13,144 nt of DNA. Source: Clostridia bacterium. GTDB lineage: Bacteria > Bacillota > Clostridia > Christensenellales > Borkfalkiaceae. Positions 1-6,597 of the stretch are shown one piece after another. Each line of letters begins with the position of its first letter. Positions within the stretch are counted from its first letter, which is position 1. Both the position numbers and the translations under genes were made by a program. The notes beneath the pieces are model-generated. The model saw only the letters and a program-made list of their open reading frames with translations. It did not search any database and was not told the DNA's origin. The DNA lies in assembly GCA_900770185.1 (NCBI GenBank), contig CAAGJM010000016.1, positions 1 to 13,144 on the forward strand. Direction: 5' to 3'.

Positions 1-60
1 CCGCCGCTGTACTTTTTGTACCGCAAGCGGCGACTAACGCATAAAGCATAATTACCCCGT
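1..60. repeat. Structured repeat, copy A (partial at window edge)
   Basis: The first 32 bases fold into a hairpin. CGCCGC (2-7) pairs with GCGGCG (27-32), and inside it GTAC (9-12) pairs with GTAC (18-21) around a T5 loop. The hairpin is followed by ACTAACGCATAAAGC, which closely matches the tail of copy B (ACTAACGCCGCATAAGGC) and copy C (TTTAACGCCGCATAAAGC). The element probably begins before the window, so its full extent is unknown. I infer a dispersed structured element rather than a gene. No reading frame of note is present here. Confidence 0.5.
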
Positions 61-74
61 GACGACGAGGAGGA

Positions 75-221
75 GCAATCAGTTATGAGTTAGCGGGTTT
101 GGGAATTAGCGCCGTTTCAGGCAAGGCAGTTGCCCGAAGTTGTACTTGCCGTACAACGAGTGGCAACTAACGCCGCATAAGGCGGCAATAAACCCAAAAC
201 CGCAACGACATAACCGATTGC
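75..221. repeat. Structured repeat, copy B: long imperfect palindrome with inner hairpins
   Basis: Positions 75-103 pair with 193-221 over about 29 positions with roughly six mismatches (GCAATC/GATTGC, GTTATG/CATAAC, GCGG/CCGC and TTTGGG/CCCAAA blocks). Inside, AGTTGCC (128-134) pairs with GGCAACT (162-168), enclosing a perfect hairpin GTTGTAC (139-145)/GTACAAC (151-157). A further hairpin GCCGC (172-176)/GCGGC (182-186) follows. The inner part shares the TGCCCGAAG prefix and the TAACGCCGCATAA tail with copy C, while the hairpin arms differ in sequence but still pair. It could be a structured RNA, a REP-like or MITE-like mobile repeat, or a protein-binding site. It lies beyond the leftward terminator of the neighbouring gene, so it is probably not part of that transcript. 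Confidence 0.6.
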
Positions 222-228
222 GACGACT

Positions 229-266
229 AAAAAAATAGACCATACCGCTTTTTAGCGGTATGGTCT
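229..266 (-). terminator. Rho-independent terminator (leftward)
   Basis: AGACCATACCGCT (237-249) and AGCGGTATGGTCT (254-266) form a perfect 13-bp stem with a TTTT loop. Read on the minus strand, the stem is followed directly by ATTTTTTT (from the A-run at 229-236), the classic intrinsic terminator pattern. On the plus strand only TTGTCATTT follows, so leftward use is much more likely. It should end the transcript of the 67-residue gene, whose stop codon lies about 170 bases upstream. Confidence 0.85.
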
Positions 267-435
267 TGTCATTTAAAATTAAACCTGAGTGTTTGCCCGT
301 GTTAGAGATTTAATTGCCTTGCGGCCGACTACTCCCCATAAGTCAATATGTAAGGTATTGCAATTTTAACTTATAAAAAACGGTTTGTCAACTATTCGGC
401 AATAAAATTTGAAGCGCGGTAAAAACTTATGCGGC
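267..435. other. Non-coding stretch, no recognisable element
   Basis: This stretch lies between the leftward terminator and the stop codon of the 67-residue gene. I see no convincing reading frame, hairpin, repeat or promoter in it. If the gene is transcribed through to the terminator, this would be a long 3' untranslated region. Confidence 0.4.
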
Positions 436-639
436 TTAACCTATTTTTTCGAAGATTACCCCGAATATTTCATTCTCGCCGAAGTCTAAAACCAACCTGT
501 TTCCGATACGAACTACGCGCGCGTTCATAAGCTCTGTAAAACTATCTTTCATTTCGGCGGCAAGATTTTCAGCAGTCAAAGTTTCGTCGTTTTCAGGAAC
601 TTCATAAAACGCTTTTTGAGCGGAATCGTTCATGCCCAT
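436..639 (-). CDS. Small orphan protein, 67 residues, unknown function
   Basis: I do not recognise this protein. The start is well supported. AAAGGAGG lies 8 bases before ATG at 639, and a good promoter is centred about 45 bases upstream. A second ATG two codons later is possible, but the ribosome site fits the first. Residues 20-40 (LTAENLAAEMKDSFTELMNA) look like an amphipathic helix. Residues 41-66 look like a beta hairpin (ARVVRIGNRLVLDFGENEIF, then GVIFEKI). There is no signal peptide, membrane segment or cysteine, so a small soluble cytoplasmic protein is expected. It is monocistronic, with its own promoter and a distant strong terminator, and lies downstream of sbcC in the same direction. 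It is probably a real, expressed gene; no function is proposed. Confidence 0.7.
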   Translation of the reverse strand: MGMNDSAQKAFYEVPENDETLTAENLAAEMKDSFTELMNARVVRIGNRLVLDFGENEIFGVIFEKIG

Positions 640-671
640 AGATCAAACCTCCTTTCTTTTTCATTGATTTT

Positions 672-700
672 ATGGTAACATAATCGCCGACAAATTTCAA
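672..700 (-). promoter_or_regulatory. Promoter of the 67-residue gene
   Basis: On the minus strand, TTGAAA (plus 695-700) is followed by a 17-base spacer and TACCAT (plus 672-677). A TG one base upstream of the -10 box makes it an extended -10. Transcription would start near 665, leaving a leader of about 25 bases that carries the AAAGGAGG ribosome site. Confidence 0.6.
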
Positions 701-712
701 CGGGTTTTGCGG

Positions 713-740
713 TCGGTTTTCAGTCAAAAAACCGATTTTT
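713..740 (+). terminator. Possible rightward terminator hairpin with no gene in front of it
   Basis: TCGGTTTT (713-720) pairs with AAAACCGA (728-735) around a 7-base loop, followed by TTTTTATAAAAA on the plus strand. The geometry is that of a plus-strand intrinsic terminator, but no plus-strand gene precedes it and sbcC runs the other way. On the minus strand no T-run follows the stem. The half-A/T stem makes this a weak call. It may instead be a chance or protein-binding palindrome just upstream of the small gene's promoter. Confidence 0.3.
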
Positions 741-897
741 ATAAAAATAATTTACTTATTTTGTCGAATAATGCCGAATGATTATATATTGAATACATAT
801 TGAAACGCGCGGGTAATTACATACGGCTCCAAGAGACGTAACGCCGCAAAAACTGATTTATGCCCGCAAAAATAGTTAGGAATAAGGAATGTTTGAC

Positions 898-3684
898 CTA
901 CGCGTCTATTTCTATGCGGCTTCCGAACGCCCCGTCTTTTTTGACGTAAATGCGGCGGTCGATTTTTTCTTTGAGTTCGCCTACGTGCGAAATTATGCCG
1001 ACGGTACGGTTGCCCTCGGTTAAGTTAAGCAGCGCGCGCAACGCGGCGGCAAGCGACTCGTCGTCCAGCGAGCCGAAGCCTTCGTCAACGAACATAGCGT
1101 CAAGCTTTATTCCGCCCGATAAACTTTGAATCTCGTCCGAAAGCCCGAGCGCAAGCGAAAGCGACGCTTTGAACGACTCCCCGCCCGACAGCGTTTTGAC
1201 GGGGCGGGTCGTGCCGTTGAAGTGGTCTACAACGTCGAGATCGAGCCCTGCTTGTTTGCGGTTGTTATCGGCAACTTTTTGGCGGACGAGTTCATACTGT
1301 CCGTTCGACATTATAAGCAGCCTTACGTTCGCGCGGGTTAAAATTTTATCGAAGTACGTAGTCTGCACGTAGGTTTCGAGCATTATTTTTTCTTTGCCCG
1401 AAACGGTGCCGTTTGCGGTATCGGAAAGTGATTTTAAAGCCGTGGCTTCCATAATTTTTGAGCGCGACATATTAAACGCGGCAGTAAAGTTATCAAGCGC
1501 GGACTTGTTCGCGTTTTTAACGCTACGGGCGGCTTTTTCCCACTCGGCAAGCGTTTCTTGCTCTTCTTCAGCCGCCGAAACAAGTTCGGTAAGCGTTGAT
1601 AGGTTTTCGCTTTGCTTTCCGTCAAGCTCCTTTTCGGTCTGCTCGATTTTAGCGCGTATCGCCGCGTAATCTTCGCTTTTTTTAGCGTGGTTTTCGCGAG
1701 CCGCCGAAATTTCCGCTTCGATATCTTTCTTTTCGCGGGCGAGTTGTTCGCAATGCTCTTTTGCCTCGCTCAAACTGTTAAATTCAAGTTTTGAAGAAAG
1801 CGCCGAAATCCGCCCTTCCGCCTCTTTAAGCTTTGCTGAAAGAAGAACTTCCGACTTTTCAAGTTCCTGAGTTTTTGCCGTCAAAGCTTCTTTTTCGGCT
1901 TCTGCCGACTTAATTTTCTCGTCGGTAGACTTTTTATCGGACATCTTTTTCTTCGCCGCGCTTATTTTTTCGTCCGTCGCCGTAATTTCCGCTTCCGTCC
2001 TTTTTTTAGCCGCTGCCAAAAGTTCGGGAGCGGCGGCTTCTTGCTCCGCTTCGCTTTTAACCCCGAAATCTATCGCCAGTTTTTTTAGTTTTTCAAGATA
2101 GCCTTTCGTCTTTTCTTTAATCTCGGCGCAAAGTTTAAAAGCTTCCTCGCTTTTATCGCGGACAAAATTTTCGCCTGCGTCCACGCGGCTTTTAAGCTCT
2201 TTCAATTCGCTTTGCGTAGGGGCTGTTTCGCTCTTTATCGCGGGGCGGGGGTGAGTTGGCGACCCGCACACGGGGCAAGGCTCGCCGTCTTTTAGTTCAG
2301 AGGCTAAAATGCCCGCCTGCTCGTCAAGGAAAAGCCCTTGTTTAGTTTGATAATCGTCGTTTAACGCCTTATATTTTGCCATAGCGCGGGTGTAGTTCGA
2401 CTGCGCTTGCAAAAGGCTCTCTTTTAAGGTTTTTACGGCTAAAATATCTCTTTCGGCGTCCTTTAACGCGGATAAGTTATTATCGAGTTTTTCGCGCTCT
2501 TTACTATAATTTATTTCTTCCGCCTCGGCGCCGCTTAAACTTTCCGACTTTGCTTTTAACTCGGCAACCCCGTCGCTTAATCGCGTAAACTTATCTTTCG
2601 TAACGCTTAACTCGCTTCTCGCCGCCGTAAGCGCGGCGGAATATTTTGTTTTCTCGTTTACTTTAAAGGTTAATTCGGCGTAGTCGGGCATAAGCGCGTC
2701 GTATTTTGCTATCTTTGCGCTCAAATCGTCCGCCGTTTTTTGTTTAGCGCACGCAGCGTTAAGCTCCTGCTCCGCTTTTTTTAAAGTTTCTTTAAAAATC
2801 GGCTCGCCGACGCGCATTTTATCGAGCGAACTTCTCAGCCCGCCAAGCGTAACGGCGGCGGTCTTTCTTTCAACCAATTTGCGATACTTTGCGGCGGATA
2901 AGTTACACGCCTCGCTCGCCCGTTTTTCTTCTTCCTCACTCGCCTTAAATAGAGCGGTTAAAAGTTCTTTACACTCGTCAAGGTTTGCGTCTTCGTCAAT
3001 GCTAAGCTCCGAAAACTTCGGGTAAAACGCGCTTTTTTCGTCAACGACCGCCCCGTTGAAATATTGAAGGGTACTTTTTCGTATATAATCGCACTCGTTT
3101 TTAAGTTTTAAATATTTATCTTTTAACTCGTCCTGTAAAATTCTGTAATTCTGCGTTTTGAAAATCTCGCGGAATATGTTCATTCGCTCCGCCGTATCGG
3201 CGTTTAAAAGGCGCAGAAAGTCGCCCTGCGCTATCATCGCGATTTGCTTATACTGCTTAGCGTCAACGCCTAAAATTTCTTTCACGGCGGCGTCAACGTC
3301 TTTAACTTTAGCGTAGGTCTTGCCGTTCGGCATAGTAAGCTCGGCTTCCGCTTTCTGAACGGCAACGCCGTCCCCGCGCGCCGCCGGACGCATATATTCG
3401 GGGTTTCTTTTGACGGTGTAAATTTTATCGTTATACGAAAACTTCAGCTCGACGAAAGTGGGCGTTTTTATGTCGGCGTATTTAGAGCGGAAGTTTTGCG
3501 GGTCGCGCTCGTTGCCGCTCGCCTCGCCGAAAAGCGCGTAAATTATCGCGTCGAAAATGGTCGTCTTCCCCGCGCCCGTGTCGCCCGTTATAAGGAATAA
3601 GCCCCCGTTTAGTTTGGTAAAATCGACTTCCGCTTGTTTTGCGTAAGGTCCGAAAGCGGACATGATAAGTTTTAGCGGTTTCAT
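898..3684 (-). CDS. sbcC: Exonuclease SbcC (Rad50-like ATPase subunit of SbcCD)
   Basis: This is the ATPase subunit of the SbcCD nuclease, which opens and trims hairpins, palindromes and protein-blocked DNA ends. At 928 residues it is in the usual range for the family. Walker A is GDTGAGKT at residues 34-41. Long charged coiled-coil arms flank a zinc hook, CPVC at 470-473. The C-terminal half-ATPase has the signature LSGGES (832-837), Walker B ending VDE (D867, E868), a SLDD D-loop, and the ISHVGEL region. The frame is open to a TTG at 3696, but I place the start at ATG 3684. That ATG overlaps the sbcD stop as ATGA, GGGAG lies 5 bases before it, and MKPLKLxMSAFGPYA is the typical SbcC beginning. 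It is translationally coupled to sbcD. No clear leftward terminator was found after the stop. Confidence 0.97.
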   Translation of the reverse strand: MKPLKLIMSAFGPYAKQAEVDFTKLNGGLFLITGDTGAGKTTIFDAIIYALFGEASGNERDPQNFRSKYADIKTPTFVELKFSYNDKIYTVKRNPEYMRPAARGDGVAVQKAEAELTMPNGKTYAKVKDVDAAVKEILGVDAKQYKQIAMIAQGDFLRLLNADTAERMNIFREIFKTQNYRILQDELKDKYLKLKNECDYIRKSTLQYFNGAVVDEKSAFYPKFSELSIDEDANLDECKELLTALFKASEEEEKRASEACNLSAAKYRKLVERKTAAVTLGGLRSSLDKMRVGEPIFKETLKKAEQELNAACAKQKTADDLSAKIAKYDALMPDYAELTFKVNEKTKYSAALTAARSELSVTKDKFTRLSDGVAELKAKSESLSGAEAEEINYSKEREKLDNNLSALKDAERDILAVKTLKESLLQAQSNYTRAMAKYKALNDDYQTKQGLFLDEQAGILASELKDGEPCPVCGSPTHPRPAIKSETAPTQSELKELKSRVDAGENFVRDKSEEAFKLCAEIKEKTKGYLEKLKKLAIDFGVKSEAEQEAAAPELLAAAKKRTEAEITATDEKISAAKKKMSDKKSTDEKIKSAEAEKEALTAKTQELEKSEVLLSAKLKEAEGRISALSSKLEFNSLSEAKEHCEQLAREKKDIEAEISAARENHAKKSEDYAAIRAKIEQTEKELDGKQSENLSTLTELVSAAEEEQETLAEWEKAARSVKNANKSALDNFTAAFNMSRSKIMEATALKSLSDTANGTVSGKEKIMLETYVQTTYFDKILTRANVRLLIMSNGQYELVRQKVADNNRKQAGLDLDVVDHFNGTTRPVKTLSGGESFKASLSLALGLSDEIQSLSGGIKLDAMFVDEGFGSLDDESLAAALRALLNLTEGNRTVGIISHVGELKEKIDRRIYVKKDGAFGSRIEIDA

Positions 3685-4817
3685 TTTTTCTCCCAAATTT
3701 TTTCGATAAGTTCGCCGACCGTCGCTTTTTGCTCGTCGCTTAAATCTCTGTTTTGCTGCTTTTTATAAAGGTCGCCGAAAAGTTCGAGCGGCGTCTTTTT
3801 TTCGGGCTCTACGGCTTCGGTAAATACCGCCGCGCCTCTCGTCCTTTTGTTGTCGTACTCAAGCCGCATAAGGTTTTTGTAAACGGTTTTAAGGTTCGCG
3901 GCGGCGTTCACCACGTCGTCCTCGTCAAGCAAAGTTATTTTTAAATAATCGCTTTGAAGAGTGGTGTTTTCGTAAAAACTTCTGAGCATAATATCGTTAT
4001 ATTTGCCGCGGATTTCTTTCATTTCGCGAAGCGGTTTTATCGGCACCGTTTTGATATCGACTTCGCCATTTGCGCCTATATCCGCAACCGTAACGCTTTT
4101 TATATCGTTCACTTCCGAAAAGGAGTATTTAAGCGGCGTGCCGCTATATCTTATGCGTGGGCTTCCCACGTTTTGCGGGCGGTGAAGATGCCCTAAAGCA
4201 ACGTAATCGAACCCGTCGAAGCACGCCCCGTCTACGTTATCCAATCCGCCGACGCTCACGTCTTCCGACTCGCTTTTTTCCGCCCCCGTCACAAACTGGT
4301 GGGCGATAAGCACGTTGCGCTCGCTTTTGTTTACGTTCATTTCGTCTATGCACGCTTTGACCGCGTCGGTATAGGTTTCGATATTTTTATCGTCGAAAAA
4401 CCGCCTGACCGCGGCGGGCTTCACGAAGGGAAGCATATAGACGTTGACTTCGCCGAACTCGTCCTTTATTTTATAAGGCAAAACTTTTCCGTCGTAAACG
4501 GGCGAAAAATGCACACCGCTTAAATCTATAAGCCTGCTTAAAAAGGAAAGCCTCTCGGCGGAATCGTGATTGCCGCTTATTATAAAAACGGGAATTTTAA
4601 GCGCGGCGAGTTTGACGGTAAAATCGTCGAACAGCTCAACCGCTTCCTGCGAAGGTATGCTTTTATCGTACACGTCCCCCGCGATAGCGACGGCGTCGGG
4701 GCGTTCCGCTCGGATAATATCTAAAATTTCGTTAAGCGCGTAAGACTGGTCGTCCGAAAACGGATAGTCGAACACGCGTTTGCCGATATGCAAATCGGAT
4801 AAATGCACGAGTTTCAT
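3681..4817 (-). CDS. sbcD: Exonuclease SbcD (Mre11-like nuclease subunit of SbcCD)
   Basis: This is the metallophosphoesterase subunit that carries the Mn-dependent nuclease activity of SbcCD. At 378 residues it is of normal length. The five metal-binding motifs are visible: D8-x-H10, GDVYD (47-51), GNHD (82-85), H173 in the IAHQF segment, and GHLH (209-212). The C-terminal part is the cap and SbcC-binding region. The start at ATG 4817 gives the canonical MKLVHLSDLHIGK N-terminus. The ribosome site is poor (a G-run about 13 bases upstream), so translation may be modest. It lies 90 bases after the HAD gene. I see no convincing promoter in that gap, so read-through from the HAD promoter is possible. 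Confidence 0.97.
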   Translation of the reverse strand: MKLVHLSDLHIGKRVFDYPFSDDQSYALNEILDIIRAERPDAVAIAGDVYDKSIPSQEAVELFDDFTVKLAALKIPVFIISGNHDSAERLSFLSRLIDLSGVHFSPVYDGKVLPYKIKDEFGEVNVYMLPFVKPAAVRRFFDDKNIETYTDAVKACIDEMNVNKSERNVLIAHQFVTGAEKSESEDVSVGGLDNVDGACFDGFDYVALGHLHRPQNVGSPRIRYSGTPLKYSFSEVNDIKSVTVADIGANGEVDIKTVPIKPLREMKEIRGKYNDIMLRSFYENTTLQSDYLKITLLDEDDVVNAAANLKTVYKNLMRLEYDNKRTRGAAVFTEAVEPEKKTPLELFGDLYKKQQNRDLSDEQKATVGELIEKIWEKK

Positions 4818-4886
4818 AATTTTATTAAGCCCCCGTAAGGTGAATTTTTTAATCGGCGGGCGCAGTTTTATTTTATTGCCCGCGCC

Positions 4887-4910
4887 CGTATTTAATTTCG
4901 TATTTAATTA
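4887..4910. repeat. Tandem 12-base repeat at the end of the HAD gene
   Basis: CGTATTTAATTT (4887-4898) is followed directly by CGTATTTAATTA (4899-4910), a match at 11 of 12 positions. The second unit contains the stop codon of the HAD gene. To the left, GCGGGC (4856-4861) can pair with GCCCGC (4878-4883), or CGGGCGC (4857-4863) with GCGCCCG (4882-4888), but no T-run follows on the minus strand. It therefore does not look like a normal terminator. This is probably a local duplication of little functional weight. Confidence 0.45.
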
Positions 4911-5561
4911 AAGTTTTTGAACAACGTTTAAAATCTCTCTTAAATCGCTTACTTTAAAAGCGCAAATATCCATATTTTCGTTCCCGCTCAACGCGCCGCC
5001 CGGGGCGTAGGCTATAACCGTTTTTATGCCGGCGTTTATCGCCCCTTTCGCTCCCGTTTGAGAATCCTCGACCGCGACCGCCTCATCGGGCAGAACTTTA
5101 AGCCGTTTTAACGCTTCCGCGTAAACGTAGGGCGCGGGCTTAACGTCCTTCACTTCGTCTCCGCAAACGACCGCGTCGACAAAAGTTTCAACGCCGATAG
5201 CCTTTAAGACGGCGTAAACCATTACTTTAAGAGAAGAAGAAGCAACGCCGATTTTGTATCCGCGCTTTTTTAAGCCTTTAAGGAGTTCTGTAAGCCCGTC
5301 CATAGGCTTAAACGGAACGGAAAAAGCTAAATCGGCGAGCCTTAAAAACGTGTCGTCGGTAAGTTTTTTTGCGTCGGCGTTAAGGTTAAACTTTTTAATA
5401 ACGCTTTGCCAATACGCTTCAAGCCCCTTACCTAATGCGGAAATAGATAATTCTTCGCTGAAAACGCCGAACTCTTTTAAAAGTTCGTCCCGCACGAATT
5501 TATGGTAAGGCTCGGTGTCGCTTAAAACCCCGTCCATGTCGAAAACTACCGCTTTTATCAT
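4908..5561 (-). CDS. HAD-superfamily phosphatase, beta-phosphoglucomutase-like
   Basis: This is a soluble HAD subfamily IA phosphohydrolase or phosphomutase of 217 residues. Motif I is FDMDGVLSD, with nucleophile D8 and acid/base D10. The next segment is a helical cap. Motif II is the serine in VASSS (S108). Motif III is K141 in DVKPAP. Motif IV is VEDS, with E165 and D166 for Mg. The order and spacing fit the beta-phosphoglucomutase/PGMB-like group, whose members act on sugar phosphates, but the sequence does not fix the substrate. The start at ATG 5561 has an AGGATGG ribosome site 9 bases upstream and a strong promoter of its own. A terminator separates it from the catabolic operon upstream, so it is an independent unit, perhaps reading on into sbcDC. 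Confidence 0.9.
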   Translation of the reverse strand: MIKAVVFDMDGVLSDTEPYHKFVRDELLKEFGVFSEELSISALGKGLEAYWQSVIKKFNLNADAKKLTDDTFLRLADLAFSVPFKPMDGLTELLKGLKKRGYKIGVASSSLKVMVYAVLKAIGVETFVDAVVCGDEVKDVKPAPYVYAEALKRLKVLPDEAVAVEDSQTGAKGAINAGIKTVIAYAPGGALSGNENMDICAFKVSDLREILNVVQKL

Positions 5562-5589
5562 TTTTAAGCCATCCTGTTTTTATTTTTAA

Positions 5590-5618
5590 AGTATATCAAA
5601 ACCAAGAACGATTGTAAA
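5590..5618 (-). promoter_or_regulatory. Promoter of the HAD gene (perhaps HAD-sbcDC)
   Basis: On the minus strand, TTTACA (plus 5613-5618) is followed by a 17-base spacer and TATACT (plus 5590-5595), with TG one base before the -10 box. Both boxes match the vegetative consensus at five of six positions. Predicted initiation near 5583 leaves a leader of about 22 bases. The -35 box lies within the T-tract of the preceding terminator, a very compact arrangement. Confidence 0.75.
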
Positions 5619-5652
5619 CAAAATCGCCGCGGCTATCTTTTCCGCGGCGGTT
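5615..5652 (-). terminator. Rho-independent terminator of the catabolic operon
   Basis: On the minus strand AACCGCCGCGG (plus 5642-5652) pairs with CCGCGGCGATT (plus 5622-5632) over 11 bp with one G-T wobble and a 9-base loop. TTTTGTTT follows. It begins 5 bases after the stop codon of the lactonase gene and so marks the end of the operon. Confidence 0.85.
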
Positions 5653-5657
5653 ATAAG

Positions 5658-6596
5658 TTAAATTTTAATTACGTTAAGCGGGCAGGAAAGCGGCAAATTA
5701 TAGACTTCTTTTTTATTGCGCCTGTCTATCACGCTTACGCCCGTTTCTTCGTTCGCTACAATTATATAGTTTCCGATAATATCGAAGTCCCGCGGGCTTA
5801 CGCCGTTTGAACCGAACTTATCCGTCACGCGCAAATCCTCTCCGTTTACGCTCAGCGCATATACGGCGTTTTCGCCGCGAACGGAAGCGTAAACGGTTTT
5901 GCCGCCGTCCGCAAGCCTTATAGCCGCCGCCGTCGAATTTTTATCGTTTACGGGAAGGGGAACGGTTTTTAAATATTCAGCCCTTCCGTTCAAAAAGTTA
6001 AAAACGCTTATCGACGGGTATAGTTCGTTTATCGCGTAAAAAACGCTACCGCCACCCACGAAAACCAAATGGCGTACGCCGTAGCCCGAGGGGACTTTTG
6101 CGGCAGATAAAAGGCTTAAATTTCTATCATAAATAAATATTGTATCGAGCCCTAAATCCGAACATAAAAGGTATTTTTTATCGGGCGAAAGTCCCGCAAA
6201 ATGCGGGTGCGGCATTTCTTGCCGAACGGGGTTTACGCCCCGCCCCGTATGCAATATAAGCCTGCTTCCGTTTTTTAAAACGCTTCCGCTTAAATAGTTG
6301 GCGATAAAAACGTCTTTATCCGCGGACAGGTGGCAGGCACATTTGCCGAGCGTGCTTTTTATCCCCAACGGAGCTTTTAAATTTTTATCTATAAAAAAGT
6401 ATCCGCTGTTTTCGCTTTTTTTAAACGGCGCGCGCAGTAAAACGCATAAATTTCGCCCGTCCAACGCGCCGTACATAGGCTTATCGCAAGGGAAGTACGC
6501 AAGCCTTTTTAGCTCGCCGTTCGCTGTCAATAAAAATTTGTAAATTCCGCCGCCCGAATCCCTTTCGGAGCACGATAAAATAAAAAGTTCGCTCAT
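5658..6596 (-). CDS. Lactonase, seven-bladed beta-propeller family
   Basis: This is a 312-residue protein of the propeller lactonase family (PF10282 type), which includes 6-phosphogluconolactonase (YkgB/Pgl) and muconate-lactone hydrolases. Family motifs seen in order are FIANYLSGSV (97-106), PHPHFAGLSPD (129-139), SDLGLD (146-151), GVRHLVF (173-179), INELY (189-193), SPRDF (267-271) and VANEETG (280-286). There is no signal peptide, so it is cytoplasmic. The frame is open to a TTG at 6665, but MSELFILSCSERD at ATG 6596 is the natural family start. That ATG lies 1 base after the stop of the preceding RraA-type gene, which implies coupled translation. In this operon the expected job is opening a sugar lactone made by the SDR enzyme. 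It is last in the operon and is followed by a clear terminator. The substrate is inferred only. Confidence 0.88.
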   Translation of the reverse strand: MSELFILSCSERDSGGGIYKFLLTANGELKRLAYFPCDKPMYGALDGRNLCVLLRAPFKKSENSGYFFIDKNLKAPLGIKSTLGKCACHLSADKDVFIANYLSGSVLKNGSRLILHTGRGVNPVRQEMPHPHFAGLSPDKKYLLCSDLGLDTIFIYDRNLSLLSAAKVPSGYGVRHLVFVGGGSVFYAINELYPSISVFNFLNGRAEYLKTVPLPVNDKNSTAAAIRLADGGKTVYASVRGENAVYALSVNGEDLRVTDKFGSNGVSPRDFDIIGNYIIVANEETGVSVIDRRNKKEVYNLPLSCPLNVIKI

Positions 6597-6597
6597 A

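Noticed and set aside
1..266. CRISPR array or tRNA cluster suggested by repeated palindromes
   Set aside because: The copies are unequal in length and not regularly spaced. There are no constant-length spacers, and neither tRNA T-loop nor anticodon-arm features are present.
1126..1794. Several short plus-strand frames and one minus-strand frame inside sbcC
   Set aside because: All overlap the conserved C-terminal ATPase and coiled-coil coding region of sbcC and have no independent support.
4856..4888. Terminator between the HAD gene and sbcD
   Set aside because: A G/C stem can form, but no T-run follows on the minus strand and the loop is 16-18 bases, so intrinsic termination is unlikely.
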